Shown: positions 8,933 to 18,429, numbered from the stretch's first letter. The stretch is 64,000 bases of DNA from an uncultured Bacilli bacterium (GCA_934097015.1 CAKONF010000002.1:13845-77844), one strand, 5' to 3'. The notes: generated from the sequence alone by a model not told the origin. Numbers and translations are program-made.

Positions 8933-10129
8933 CTATTTTATTAATTCGTATGTGTCAGTTGCTATCATTAATTCTTCGTTTGTTGGAACAACATATACTG
9001 GTACTTTTGAATCTTCTGTACTTATTATTCCTTCGCTTATATCTTTAAATCCTGCAATAGTATTATTTATTTCTTTATTAAGTTTAATTCCTAAACATTC
9101 TAATTTATTTAGTACATCTTCTCTAAAGCTTATTGCATTTTCTCCTAATCCAGCAGTAAATACTAATGCGTCTACGTTTCCATTTAACTCTACATAGTAG
9201 TTTGCAATATAATTTACTATTCTATTTACATACATTTCATTTGCAAGTACTGCAAGTTCGTTTCCTTCTTCCATAGCATTTTCAATATCTCTATGGTCAC
9301 TACTAACACCACTTATTCCTAGCAATCCACTTTGTTTATTTAATGAATTGTCAACTTCTTTTAAACTCATATTTGATTCTTTCATAACATACGGAATTAA
9401 TGAATAATCAATATCTCCTGAACGTGTGCCCATCATTATACCAGCATTTGGTGTGAATCCCATAGTTGTATCAAAACTTTTTCCATCTTTAACAGCACAT
9501 AATGAACCACCTGAACCAACATGACATATAATTAAATTTACATTGTCTTTTCCTAATTTTTCTTTCATAGTTTTTGTAATAAATTTATGACTTGTTCCAT
9601 GGAAACCATATTTACGTACTTTATAATCAGTATACCAACTATATGGAACACTATATAAATATTGTTCTTTTTTCATTGTTTGATGAAATGCTGTATCAAA
9701 AACTCCTATATTTGGTGTAGTTGGTAATGCTTCCATGAATGCTTTTACACCAATTAAATTTGCTGGATTATGTAATGGTGCTAATGGAATTAAATCTTCT
9801 ACAGTACTAATTACTTCATCATTTATAATAACTGAATCTGTATATTTTTCTCCACCATGAACTAATCTATGTCCCACTCCATCTAATTCTTCTAAAGATG
9901 TTATAACTTTATTATCAATTAATTCTTTTATTAAAATTTTAACTGCTTCATCATGATTTTGAACACTAGCAACTTTTTTTGTTTTTTCTCCATTCATTTT
10001 AATAGAATAGAAACTATCTTCTAATCCTATTTTTTCGAAATATCCTCCTATTAATTCTTTTCCTTCAGGCATTAGAAATAAAGTAAACTTTAATGAACTA
10101 CTACCTGCATTTACACTTAATATTTTCAT
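8933..10129 (-). CDS. ackA: Acetate kinase
   Basis: A 398-residue acetate kinase (ASKHA fold) that converts acetyl phosphate and ADP to acetate and ATP, the energy-yielding end of mixed-acid fermentation. Family motifs are complete: LSVNAGSSSLKFTLF at the N-terminus, VGHRLVHGGEKY, FDTAFHQTM, YGFHGTSHKFI, CHVGSGGSLCAV, TMGFTPNAGIMMGTRSGDID and FTAGLGENA. No phosphotransacetylase gene is adjacent. It is upstream of nrnA in one unit. Length is normal. Confidence 0.97.
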   Translation of the reverse strand: MKILSVNAGSSSLKFTLFLMPEGKELIGGYFEKIGLEDSFYSIKMNGEKTKKVASVQNHDEAVKILIKELIDNKVITSLEELDGVGHRLVHGGEKYTDSVIINDEVISTVEDLIPLAPLHNPANLIGVKAFMEALPTTPNIGVFDTAFHQTMKKEQYLYSVPYSWYTDYKVRKYGFHGTSHKFITKTMKEKLGKDNVNLIICHVGSGGSLCAVKDGKSFDTTMGFTPNAGIMMGTRSGDIDYSLIPYVMKESNMSLKEVDNSLNKQSGLLGISGVSSDHRDIENAMEEGNELAVLANEMYVNRIVNYIANYYVELNGNVDALVFTAGLGENAISFREDVLNKLECLGIKLNKEINNTIAGFKDISEGIISTEDSKVPVYVVPTNEELMIATDTYELIK

Positions 10130-10189
10130 TTAAATCACCCTTCTTTTGTTATTATACATTAATTATTTTTAAAATACAATTTATTTAAA

Positions 10190-10215
10190 GAAAAAATACG
10201 CTATTTAACGTATTT
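10190..10215 (-). terminator. Rho-independent terminator
   Basis: The stem AAATACG (minus, 10215-10209) pairs with CGTATTT (10200-10194) and is followed by TTTC. It lies about 140 nt after the amidase stop and just before the ackA promoter region. Confidence 0.7.
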
Positions 10216-10332
10216 ATGAGTTTTATAAGGTATTAAATTTGCTAATTCTATTTCAATAATTATTTGATCTATTAAGAAGTCTATTCTAATATTAATCCCT
10301 TCTTTCGATATTATTTTATATCTTAGAAATTC
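10201..10332 (-). other. Orphan open frame without a standard start codon
   Basis: Downstream of the amidase gene a 43-codon frame runs from after a TAA at 10333-10335 to TAG at 10201-10203. It reads EFLRYKIISKEG, then IDFLIDQIIIEIELA and YKTHKYVK. It has protein-like amphipathic composition and an AGAAGGG ahead of an ATT codon, but no ATG, GTG or TTG. It may be the tail of a lost gene or an ATT-started peptide; it overlaps the terminator. Confidence is low. Confidence 0.2.
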
Positions 10333-10357
10333 TTATTTCAATAGATTCGACAAAACA

Positions 10358-12067
10358 TTACTTTATTTGCCAATATTCGAGTATTGTATCCGCAATGTTA
10401 TTACCTATTTTTTCTTTATTTTCCATTATCCATTTAGCATCATTTAAATAATCATGATGTGCTACTTCTATTAGTATTCCACATGGAGTATATGATGGAT
10501 TAACTTCTGCTAATGAGCCGTTTGCATATTTTACTCCTCTATTTGCTAATTCATCTTCTTTGTTATAATAAATATTAAATAAATTATTTTGTAAATTTTG
10601 TGCTAAAGAGTATGTATTTGATGTTTCATTATGTACCCAAGTTTCTATTCCATATGACTTATGTTCTTCACTAGCATTTGAGTGTATTGCTAAATGTAGG
10701 TCAACTCCTAAGTAAGTACTATCTTGAGTCCATCTATTTATGTCACCAAATTCATTTCTATATGTTTTAACTCCATAACTATTTAATCTTTTTTCTATGT
10801 AATTTGTTAAATCATTCATTTCTTTTTTTTCATTTGTATAACCTACTTCAGATACTCCTAAATTATTATTTTGATTAGAAGCTGATAGGTATACTTTGTA
10901 TGTATTTTTATTACCTGTTTTAAAATTAAATTCACTAATAGATGAATTATTTTTCTTTTCTTCTATTGCTATTGCTTTTATTAGAGTATCATTATTTATT
11001 GTTATTTCATTATTATATAAAGTACTTGATTCATTTGGTTCAGTACCATCTGTTGTATAATATATTTTTGCAATTTTATCATTATTTAATAATTTTATCT
11101 TTGTACCTTTTTTTATATAATCTGTTTTGTAATTTGTATAAACCGGTTTTAATGTCTCTTTAGAATTAATAGTAAATTCTATTTCTTTTGTTTTTGAATA
11201 ATCTATGTAATCAAAATATGATGCTGTTATTTTTACTTTATAACTTGATTTCTTATCAAATAAATTACTAGATAATATTACATTTTTTTCTTTTATTTCT
11301 TTTCTTCTTATTAATTTGTTATCTCTATATAATTCTAATAAGTAATTGCTAGCATTATCTCCACCAGTAAATGATATTGGTACATCATTATAATCCATCA
11401 TATCTCCATTATTTGGATTAGTAAATGTTATATCAGAAATTGGACTCATTAAATTATATATTTTAAGAGTTGCTATTACCATAGAATCTTCAACTATTTC
11501 TAATGTATAATAACAGGATTCATCTTTAAATAAGTTATTTTTTATTGTATATGTTTCATCTTTTATATCAATTTGTTCTTGTAGTATATCATTTTTATTA
11601 ATATTTAATTTATAATTTTTATTTTTATAATCTCCTACAAAATCTAATATATAATCATTATTATTATCCATTACAATTAAATTAGTATCACTAAAAGATA
11701 ATTCGTTCCATATAAATGTATATGGTTCTTTTATGCTTTTTTTATTTCCATCTTTATCATATGCGATTACTATTATTTTATATGATTCATTATAATTTAA
11801 ATCACTTAATTTAATTGTTGCACTGTTATATTTTGTGTTTTCTTTGTATATTATTTTATTATCATTATCATATACTAATATTTCATAATTAGTTGCTACT
11901 TTTACTTTTTCATAGTATACATAATAATTTAAACCAATATTATTTACATTTATAAATTTAAAATTAGTTAGAAAATTACTATTATTTGTTATGAAAAATG
12001 CTACTGTAAATGTTGCTACTATAAAAAATATTATTAGTGATATTATAGTAATTATTATTCTTTTCAC
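10358..12067 (-). CDS. Secreted N-acetylmuramoyl-L-alanine amidase with CHB_HEX_C-like domain
   Basis: A 569-residue extracellular cell-wall hydrolase. An N-terminal TM or signal anchor (residues 3-27, IIITIISLIIFFIVATFTVAFF) is followed by beta-sandwich, Fn3-like repeats. A chitobiase C-terminal-like domain follows (residues about 310-390, with KIYYTTDGTEPNESSTLYN). The C-terminal Amidase_3 catalytic domain has LHLAIHSNAS (zinc His), an acidic and Arg-rich middle and GILIEVAHHD (catalytic Glu). The usual first zinc-binding GHGG motif appears replaced by LSASNQNN, so zinc binding may differ. Start is GTG at 12067 with GGAGTTGGTAGT ahead of it. It follows DUF3006 by 16 nt. Confidence 0.8.
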   Translation of the reverse strand: MKRIIITIISLIIFFIVATFTVAFFITNNSNFLTNFKFINVNNIGLNYYVYYEKVKVATNYEILVYDNDNKIIYKENTKYNSATIKLSDLNYNESYKIIVIAYDKDGNKKSIKEPYTFIWNELSFSDTNLIVMDNNNDYILDFVGDYKNKNYKLNINKNDILQEQIDIKDETYTIKNNLFKDESCYYTLEIVEDSMVIATLKIYNLMSPISDITFTNPNNGDMMDYNDVPISFTGGDNASNYLLELYRDNKLIRRKEIKEKNVILSSNLFDKKSSYKVKITASYFDYIDYSKTKEIEFTINSKETLKPVYTNYKTDYIKKGTKIKLLNNDKIAKIYYTTDGTEPNESSTLYNNEITINNDTLIKAIAIEEKKNNSSISEFNFKTGNKNTYKVYLSASNQNNNLGVSEVGYTNEKKEMNDLTNYIEKRLNSYGVKTYRNEFGDINRWTQDSTYLGVDLHLAIHSNASEEHKSYGIETWVHNETSNTYSLAQNLQNNLFNIYYNKEDELANRGVKYANGSLAEVNPSYTPCGILIEVAHHDYLNDAKWIMENKEKIGNNIADTILEYWQIK

Positions 12068-12083
12068 ACTACCAACTCCGTAA

Positions 12084-12296
12084 TTATTTTATTAATTTGT
12101 TAAATCTATTTTTTATATTCTCTTTTATTCTTTTTGTTTCTTTTTTATTAATTATATATTCATTATCTATTAAATCTATTATGTCTTGTTCTTTAACGTT
12201 ATTTGGTAATATATTTTTATTGATTTCTATTATTTTATTTGTTTTTCTATCTTCTAGCCTTACAATATTATCTATTATAATTTCTACTGTATACAT
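12084..12296 (-). CDS. DUF3006 small protein
   Basis: A 70-residue protein matching DUF3006: an N-terminal beta-barrel-like half (YTVEIIIDNIVRLEDRKT, IEINKNILPNNVKEQDII) and a Lys/Arg-rich helical tail (KETKRIKENIKNRFNKL). DUF3006 proteins are characteristically encoded beside ComEC-like metallo-beta-lactamase-fold hydrolases, exactly as here, 2 nt after that gene. The start has GGAGAATAACA-ATG. The molecular function of the family is not established. Confidence 0.8.
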   Translation of the reverse strand: MYTVEIIIDNIVRLEDRKTNKIIEINKNILPNNVKEQDIIDLIDNEYIINKKETKRIKENIKNRFNKLIK

Positions 12297-12298
12297 TG

Positions 12299-13210
12299 TT
12301 ATTCTCCATCTATATTAGTTTTTATTGTTTCAAATGTTATGTTATTTCCATCAGATGTTAATTTTATTGTACCATCTAAGTCTGTTCTATATATTTTTAT
12401 ATTTTTTGCATTTAATTTATCTAAAGTAATTTGTTTAGGATGTTTATATATATTATTTTTACCTACTTCTATTATTGCATATTTTGGATTTACTTTATCT
12501 AAAAAATCATTTGTTGTACTATATTCTGATCCATGGTGTCCTATTTTTAATACATCACTTTCTATATCTTTCTTAAGTAATTTTTTTTCTACTTTACTAG
12601 TTGCATCTCCTGTAAATAAAAATTTATTATTAAAATATGTTAATTTTAAAACTATAGAGTTATTATTTAAATCTTTTTCATTTGTTCCAGTATATAATAC
12701 TTTTAATTTTATATTACCATAGTTAAATTCTTCATCTATTTTTGGAACTGTTATTTTATAATTTTTATTTTCTATGCTATTTAAAACACTTTCAAATGTT
12801 TTTGAGGTTGATGTTGCATTAGGCATTAGAATTGTATCTATATCATATTCATCGATTATATTATCTAGTCCACCAATGTGATCTTCATGTGGATGAGTTC
12901 CAACTACCATGTTTAATTTATTTATATTTAAATCTTTTTTTAAATAATTTACTAAATTTTCACCATCTTCATTGTTTCCAGCATCAATTAAAATATTATA
13001 ATTATTTTCTTTTATTAAAATTGAATCAGCTTGTCCTACATCAAAATAATATATTTCTAATTTATTAACATCATCATTTTCTGTTTGTTTCATTGCATAA
13101 GATGTATTATCTTTTTTAATTAATTCTTTATTAGTATAAAATATTCCTATTAAAACTATTAGTATAAGTATTATTTTATTTAGCAATTTATTTATTTTTT
13201 TATTATTCAT
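12299..13210 (-). CDS. Exported metallo-beta-lactamase-fold hydrolase, ComEC C-domain-like
   Basis: A 303-residue protein with one N-terminal TM or signal segment (IILILIVLIGIFYTN) and a metallo-beta-lactamase domain like the soluble domain of ComEC/Rec2. It shows YYFDVGQADSILI, DAGNNEDGE, the metal motif GTHPHEDHIGG, FTGDATS and LKIGHHGSEYSTT. ComEC-related MBL enzymes are linked to extracellular DNA processing. I place the start at 13210 (MNNKKINKLL), because the longer frame to 13297 would overlap the upstream gene by 38 nt and has no ribosome site. It pairs with DUF3006 downstream. Confidence 0.87.
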   Translation of the reverse strand: MNNKKINKLLNKIILILIVLIGIFYTNKELIKKDNTSYAMKQTENDDVNKLEIYYFDVGQADSILIKENNYNILIDAGNNEDGENLVNYLKKDLNINKLNMVVGTHPHEDHIGGLDNIIDEYDIDTILMPNATSTSKTFESVLNSIENKNYKITVPKIDEEFNYGNIKLKVLYTGTNEKDLNNNSIVLKLTYFNNKFLFTGDATSKVEKKLLKKDIESDVLKIGHHGSEYSTTNDFLDKVNPKYAIIEVGKNNIYKHPKQITLDKLNAKNIKIYRTDLDGTIKLTSDGNNITFETIKTNIDGE

Positions 13211-13259
13211 ATTATCTACCCTATAAAAGTATAACATATTTTTATTGTTAAAAAAAACT

Positions 13260-14063
13260 TTATTTTTGTTTATAAAGCTTTTTTGTTTTAATATCAATTA
13301 ATTTATCTTGAGTTTCTTCTAATATTTTTTTTAATGATTTTAATAAATCTATATTGGTAGTTTCAAAAGTTTTTCCATTTCTATACTTTATTTTTAATTT
13401 ATTATCTTTATATGAATATTCATCTACTAATTCTTTATTATTGTTTAAAAAATCATCTGCTATCATTACTAATGTATCTTTATTATTAGATGTTTTTAAA
13501 TTTTTTGAAAAGCAGTATAAAGAAGTTTGATTTGTTGGTACTTCGTTAAATAATTCTGCTCCAGATTTCATATCTGAATTTAAAATTATTAAATTATCTA
13601 TTTTATCTTCATTATATAAATCAAATACATTTTCATCTATTTTATTACTTAAATATTGTTTTATTTCATCATATTCTATTTTTTCTTTGAAGCTTTCTAA
13701 TAAATTTCTTATTTCACTATCAATATAATTTGTTGGAATGTTTAATTCTATTACTTTATCATCCTGTAAAAATATATCAGTCATATCCATTTCAAATCCA
13801 TTTGTGTTATAAGTTTTATAATTTATTTCTTTTATTTGATAATATTCAATAAAAACATAAACTAAATGCAAATATACCTCATTAATGTCTTTATATTTTT
13901 TTAATAAATATGACATGTATTTTTCAAATTTTTTTATAAAATGTTTTTTATTTATTGCTTCTATTTTTAAATCAAATATACTTTTATTATTTCTTTTTAA
14001 AATTGTATTTAATGTAATTTTATTTATGTGATTTAAAACATATACTATATCTTTTTCGTTCAT
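13260..14063 (-). CDS. Hypothetical protein
   Basis: A 267-residue soluble protein, Lys/Asn/Ile-rich, with no motif I recognise. The N-terminal third looks helical (YVLNHINKITLN, KKFEKYMSYLLKKYKD) and the C-terminal part is mixed. The ribosome site GGGAGGTTTATTT-ATG is strong. It heads the minus-strand unit that continues with the ComEC-like hydrolase, DUF3006 and the amidase, and it is divergent from the LCP gene. No function is proposed. Confidence 0.6.
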   Translation of the reverse strand: MNEKDIVYVLNHINKITLNTILKRNNKSIFDLKIEAINKKHFIKKFEKYMSYLLKKYKDINEVYLHLVYVFIEYYQIKEINYKTYNTNGFEMDMTDIFLQDDKVIELNIPTNYIDSEIRNLLESFKEKIEYDEIKQYLSNKIDENVFDLYNEDKIDNLIILNSDMKSGAELFNEVPTNQTSLYCFSKNLKTSNNKDTLVMIADDFLNNNKELVDEYSYKDNKLKIKYRNGKTFETTNIDLLKSLKKILEETQDKLIDIKTKKLYKQK

Positions 14064-14149
14064 AAATAAACCTCCCTGTATATTTATTGTATCATATAAT
14101 AATTGGTTTAGTTATAAAATTTAATATTTCTTATATATTGTTTTAATAC

Positions 14150-14178
14150 TATACATGAATATAAAATTATTGTATAAT
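14150..14178 (+). promoter_or_regulatory. Candidate sigma-A promoter of the LCP gene
   Basis: The -10 TATAAT at 14173-14178 lies 17 bp after TATACA (14150-14155, 4 of 6 to TTGACA), about 20 nt before the ATG at 14199. AATAGGAATGATTAT is the ribosome site. Confidence 0.5.
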
Positions 14179-14198
14179 TATAAAATAGGAATGATTAT

Positions 14199-16187
14199 AT
14201 GAAGAAAATATTAAAAAAATTTAAAAAATTAGATTTAAAGTTTAGAATAATGTTTTATATTATTAGTATTTTATATTTAGTTTCTATTGTTTTTATAAGT
14301 CAAGGGTTATTGCTTCTTAAAAATATTGAAACTAGTTTAAGAATATTATTTTTGGTTATTATATATTTAAGTTATTTTATATATTTATTTGTTAGTATAT
14401 TATTATTGTTTAGCAAAAGAAATAAGAGTTATATTGTAAATAGTATATTTATTACTATAATTAGTATTATTTTTATAGTAGCTAGTGTTTATCTTAATAA
14501 AACTTATAATATTGTTGATAGAATGAATAAAGATGTTGTAATGTATAGCAGTAGCTTAGTTGTTATGAAAGATACTGAGTTTAAAAATAGTAGTAGTTTT
14601 ATTGTTGGTATGATTAGTGATGAAAATGATATTGAAGGTAATATACTTGCAAATAAATTAATTGATAAAAAGAAATTGGATAAAATTGATATTAAGTATT
14701 ATGATAATTATTTGGAAATGCTTGGAGATTTATATAATAAAAGTATTAATGGTATTTTAGTTAGTAGTGGTTATGTTGTTAGTTTTTCTGGATATGATAA
14801 TTATAATAATATTGGAAGTGAAACTAAAATTGTATATACTTATAAAGAAAAAAGAAAAAATATTAGTTTAAATACTGGTAGTGGTAAGAAGTTAACTGAG
14901 CCTTTTACTATTTTGCTACTCGGTGTTGATTCTGAGGTTGATGGTTTAAAAGCTAATCAAGCATTTAATGGTGATACTATGATGATGATAACTTTTAATC
15001 CCACTACTCTTAATACTACTGTATTTAGTATTCCACGAGACACTTACGCTCCTATTGCTTGTAATGGTAAGAGAAGTAATAAAATAAATTCTAGTGCCGC
15101 AGGTGGTACTACTTGTGTTATAAATACTTTAAAAGATTTAACTGGTATTGATATAGATTATTATGTTAAGATTAATTTTAAAGGTGTAGTTGATTTGGTT
15201 GAAGCTTTGGATGGAATTGAGGTCGATGTTCCAGTTGATTTCTGTGAACAAGATTCTAATAGAGAATTTGGAGAACATGAAATATGTCTTAAAAAAGGAG
15301 TTCAAACTTTAAATGGTGAAGCAGCGTTAGCGTTATCTCGTCATAGACATTCTTTACCTCTTGGTGATTTTCAAAGAGTTCAACATCAGCAATTAGTTGT
15401 TGAGGCAATGGCTAAAAAAGTAAAAAATATAAGAAGCGTTAATAAATTTTATGAAGTACTAGATGCAATTAGTAAAAATATTGAAACTAATGTTAGTACT
15501 GATGAAATGTTAAATTTATATAATGTTGGTAAAAAGATGCTTTTGGAAAATGATACTAATATTAATATAGAAAAAACTTATTTAACAGGATATGATTTAA
15601 CAATGTTAATTCCTGGGTTGGGTAATGTTTATACTTTCCAATATTATCCTGAGAGTTTAAATGAAATAGTTAAGGCTATGAAAGTTAATTTAGGATTAGA
15701 AGAACCTACTATGATTAAAACGTTTAATTTTAGTGCTAATTATACTTATGAAGTTCCTGTTATTGGTAAACAATATTATAGTGTTAAGAGAAATGAGGCT
15801 TTGCCTAGTTTTGTTGGAAGTAGTTTAGAATATTTAAATACTTGGGCTAATGCAAGAGGTATAACGGTAAATACTAATTATATAACTGATGGTATGGATG
15901 GCTATGATGATAGTAAAAATGGAATTATTACAAGTCAAAGTGTTAGCAAAGGTACATTAGTAAGCGAAGTTAAAAGTATTACTGTTAGTGTAATAAAAGT
16001 TAATAGTAAAAATAATTCTACTAATGAAGATGAAAATGTAGTTAATATTATTGATGAAAATTCTTCTGATAAAAATACTGATTCTAACAATACTGAGTCA
16101 GATAGTAATAATAGCGATAATGAGGAAAATGTTGAAATACCTAAAAATGAAAATATTGATAATTCTTCTATTGATGGCGAAAATTAA
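14199..16187 (+). CDS. LytR-CpsA-Psr (LCP) family cell-wall glycopolymer ligase
   Basis: A 662-residue membrane-anchored enzyme of the LCP family, which transfers lipid-linked glycopolymers (teichoic acid or capsule) to peptidoglycan outside the cell. Three TM segments occupy about residues 15-105. The LCP domain spans about 235-420, with ILLLGVDSE, SIPRDTY, the polyprenyl-phosphate-binding RHRHSLPLGDFQRVQHQQ and DLVEALDGIEVDVP. A further domain (about 510-600, SLEYLNTWANARGITV) resembles a PASTA-like beta module. The last ~50 residues are a disordered Asn/Asp/Ser/Glu tail. It is one of few plus-strand genes. Confidence 0.92.
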   Translation: MKKILKKFKKLDLKFRIMFYIISILYLVSIVFISQGLLLLKNIETSLRILFLVIIYLSYFIYLFVSILLLFSKRNKSYIVNSIFITIISIIFIVASVYLNKTYNIVDRMNKDVVMYSSSLVVMKDTEFKNSSSFIVGMISDENDIEGNILANKLIDKKKLDKIDIKYYDNYLEMLGDLYNKSINGILVSSGYVVSFSGYDNYNNIGSETKIVYTYKEKRKNISLNTGSGKKLTEPFTILLLGVDSEVDGLKANQAFNGDTMMMITFNPTTLNTTVFSIPRDTYAPIACNGKRSNKINSSAAGGTTCVINTLKDLTGIDIDYYVKINFKGVVDLVEALDGIEVDVPVDFCEQDSNREFGEHEICLKKGVQTLNGEAALALSRHRHSLPLGDFQRVQHQQLVVEAMAKKVKNIRSVNKFYEVLDAISKNIETNVSTDEMLNLYNVGKKMLLENDTNINIEKTYLTGYDLTMLIPGLGNVYTFQYYPESLNEIVKAMKVNLGLEEPTMIKTFNFSANYTYEVPVIGKQYYSVKRNEALPSFVGSSLEYLNTWANARGITVNTNYITDGMDGYDDSKNGIITSQSVSKGTLVSEVKSITVSVIKVNSKNNSTNEDENVVNIIDENSSDKNTDSNNTESDSNNSDNEENVEIPKNENIDNSSIDGEN

Positions 16188-16215
16188 AGAGACTTTTGTG
16201 AAAGTCTCTTTTTTA
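16188..16215 (+). terminator. Rho-independent terminator of the LCP gene
   Basis: A perfect 9-bp stem AGAGACTTT/AAAGTCTCT with TGTG loop is followed by TTTTTT. It lies in the convergent gap with the next minus-strand gene and may serve both. Confidence 0.9.
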
Positions 16216-16770
16216 TATTTTCTTTAAATCAGTTTCTTGATCTTCTTTTTTCTCAGTTTTTTCTTCTTTACTAATTTTTTCTATTTTTTTTATTTCATTT
16301 TTATTGATTGCTTTTTCTTCTTTTTTTAACATAGTTGGTTTTGATGTTTGTTTAATTAGTGAATCTTTTATTTCAGAAACATCTTTGAATAATTTTAGAA
16401 CTAAAAGTAATAATTCAAAAGCTAAACGTGCTAATATGTTTCCAAATACTAATGTACCAATAAATTCAAAAAAATTTGTTGTTATATAAGAAAATGATGC
16501 TAATGTTATTGCTATTGCAACAATTAAATATAAAACTCTAAATATTGGTTCTATAATAGTTGTTTTAAAATTTAGAAAATCATATATCTTTTTTTTATAT
16601 CCTGTATAAACTCCTTCTTTATCTTTTCCAAAATAATTAGTAAATAAGAATACTCCCCCTATTACAGCAAGTAATACACTTATAATAATCCATACTTCTG
16701 ATGTTGAGAATGATTTTGCTGTATTAGTTATTGTATCTGTTATTGCCTTTTCTGTATCATATTGTGGCAT
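16213..16770 (-). CDS. Membrane protein, three TM segments, Lys/Glu-rich tail
   Basis: A 185-residue protein of unknown family. Hydrophobic segments lie at about residues 25-45 (WIIISVLLAVIGGVFLF), 75-98 and 103-125. The tail after about residue 140 is very charged (KKEEKAINKNEIKKIEKISK). I start it at ATG 16770, three codons inside the longest frame, because GGATGTGA would overlap the upstream GTG. It is convergent with the LCP gene. No function is visible. Confidence 0.62.
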   Translation of the reverse strand: MPQYDTEKAITDTITNTAKSFSTSEVWIIISVLLAVIGGVFLFTNYFGKDKEGVYTGYKKKIYDFLNFKTTIIEPIFRVLYLIVAIAITLASFSYITTNFFEFIGTLVFGNILARLAFELLLLVLKLFKDVSEIKDSLIKQTSKPTMLKKEEKAINKNEIKKIEKISKEEKTEKKEDQETDLKKI

Positions 16771-16845
16771 TTTAATCACATCCTTCTTTAAGAATATAAC
16801 ACTGAGTTATGAAATTTTCAAGAAATTTTGTTAATATAGTGTATG

Positions 16846-17682
16846 TTATTTACATTTTTTAGTTTTTTCTTTTTTATAACAATTTGTAGGGAGAAAGGCT
16901 TCAGAGTCTAAAAATATTTCATATTCTTTTAAAGGGATTATTATGCTTTTTGTTTTTTTATTTTTTGTATCTATGTCTGTAAAACATATCAAATGTTTTA
17001 ATGTTTCATCATCTATAAAAGTATCAATATTTCCGTGAGCTAAAGAATTTCTAATATGTTCACAAATAACCATGTTCCATATTTCAGTATCTGATTTTTC
17101 TGGATATTTTTCAGATTTTTTAGAATATAAATCGTTAAAAATATTATTGTCTTCAAGGTTATCTTTGTTTAATGCTCTAAAAATTATATTATTTTTATTC
17201 CAATCTATATTTATTTTATCGTATTGAAGTTCATCAAATTTTGTACTAGTAATATCATTATTTTTTACGTTTTGTAATCTATATAAAATCAAATATGATT
17301 TTAATATTGCTAGTGCCTCGGAACAACAAAAATTACTATATTTATCATCTTTAAAATATTCACTATCAATATCAAATATGTCATTACCAATGTTAAATAT
17401 TACTCCGTAAAAATGAGAAAGCCAATTGTTGATTGTGTCTTTGCCATTAGTTGTATAACATATTATGTTTCTTATAAGTTCTATTTGGTCTTTTAACTCT
17501 TCTTTATAAAAATTTGTAAATAAGCTATTGATAATCGTTATTAAATAATTTGTCATTTCGGGTTTTAATATTCCGCATTCTTCGTTAATATCATTTCCTT
17601 GTTCTATTTGTTCTTTTATAATTTTCTTTAATTTTTTTAGTTCAGCAATATTATCATTATCTAAACTATCTATTAATTTCAT
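16846..17682 (-). CDS. Putative HEPN-domain protein 1
   Basis: A 278-residue soluble protein. Near residue 212, in a predicted helix, it carries EHIRNSLAHGNI, which fits the R-N-x-x-A-H catalytic motif (Rx4-6H) of HEPN-type ribonucleases. A preceding helix (EALAILKSYLILYRL) would be the first HEPN helix. HEPN proteins are common in toxin-antitoxin, abortive-infection and other RNA-targeting defence systems. Overall family is not recognised. The ribosome site is weak. It lies 48 nt after a second HEPN-like gene in the same direction. The domain call is motif-based only. Confidence 0.6.
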   Translation of the reverse strand: MKLIDSLDNDNIAELKKLKKIIKEQIEQGNDINEECGILKPEMTNYLITIINSLFTNFYKEELKDQIELIRNIICYTTNGKDTINNWLSHFYGVIFNIGNDIFDIDSEYFKDDKYSNFCCSEALAILKSYLILYRLQNVKNNDITSTKFDELQYDKINIDWNKNNIIFRALNKDNLEDNNIFNDLYSKKSEKYPEKSDTEIWNMVICEHIRNSLAHGNIDTFIDDETLKHLICFTDIDTKNKKTKSIIIPLKEYEIFLDSEAFLPTNCYKKEKTKKCK

Positions 17683-17730
17683 ATTTAAACTATTTGTTCC
17701 ATCATAATTTTTTTGTTTATTTGATATTAC

Positions 17731-18402
17731 TTAAATATGTATTTCTTTTAAGAATTCTTTTAATTCTATTTCACTATTTATTCTATTTTTGATAATAGGA
17801 AAATGAAGTAAAGTTGTTTTATCTCTTATACTTAATCCACCACAATTTGAAAAATAATTTATAGCAAAATTTATAAAATTATTGTTTAGTATTTTTGATT
17901 TATAATACTTTTTAATTTTTATAGTTGTAAATGAAATTTCTTCAGAATTCATTTCAAATGTAAAATTAGAATGTAATAAACCATTTCTTATTGATTTCAT
18001 TATTTGAATGTTTGTTGCATCTACTGGTCCTTCTATTATTTTTAACCAATTATTAAATATATCATTTTTACTTACAATATTATCAAAATCATCTAATATT
18101 TTTTTAGAATCTGGAAAAAAATATTCTTTTCTTATATCATTAAATACTCTTATATCATTGTAATTATCTATAGTTTCTGATTTTTCGATTGTTTCTTTAT
18201 TTAATCCTATAAATGCTATTATAATTGTTAATATTAAACTATGTTTTCTTTCTGCAAGAAGTTTACTATTATTATATCCTTCAATATTTTGTTTATCTAT
18301 AAATTCTTTTAATTTTATTTTATCAAAACCATTTCTGTATGCTTCATATAATTGATTTAAGAGTTTAAAAGCTCTTATATAATATTTATTTTCGTTCGTC
18401 AT
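17731..18402 (-). CDS. Putative HEPN-domain protein 2
   Basis: A 223-residue soluble protein with MKSIRNGLLHSNF near residue 139, again an R-N-x-x-x-H motif at the end of a helix, and an earlier long helix (ERKHSLILTIIIAFIGL). This is the HEPN RNase pattern. It differs in sequence from its downstream neighbour apart from the motif. I start at ATG 18402, since AGGTGATTTTT is a good site for it and would overlap the GTG three codons upstream. The pair lies just outside the serine-recombinase element, next to the split amidase gene. Confidence 0.58.
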   Translation of the reverse strand: MTNENKYYIRAFKLLNQLYEAYRNGFDKIKLKEFIDKQNIEGYNNSKLLAERKHSLILTIIIAFIGLNKETIEKSETIDNYNDIRVFNDIRKEYFFPDSKKILDDFDNIVSKNDIFNNWLKIIEGPVDATNIQIMKSIRNGLLHSNFTFEMNSEEISFTTIKIKKYYKSKILNNNFINFAINYFSNCGGLSIRDKTTLLHFPIIKNRINSEIELKEFLKEIHI

Positions 18403-18429
18403 AAAAATCACCTGCTATATTGTAGCAGA

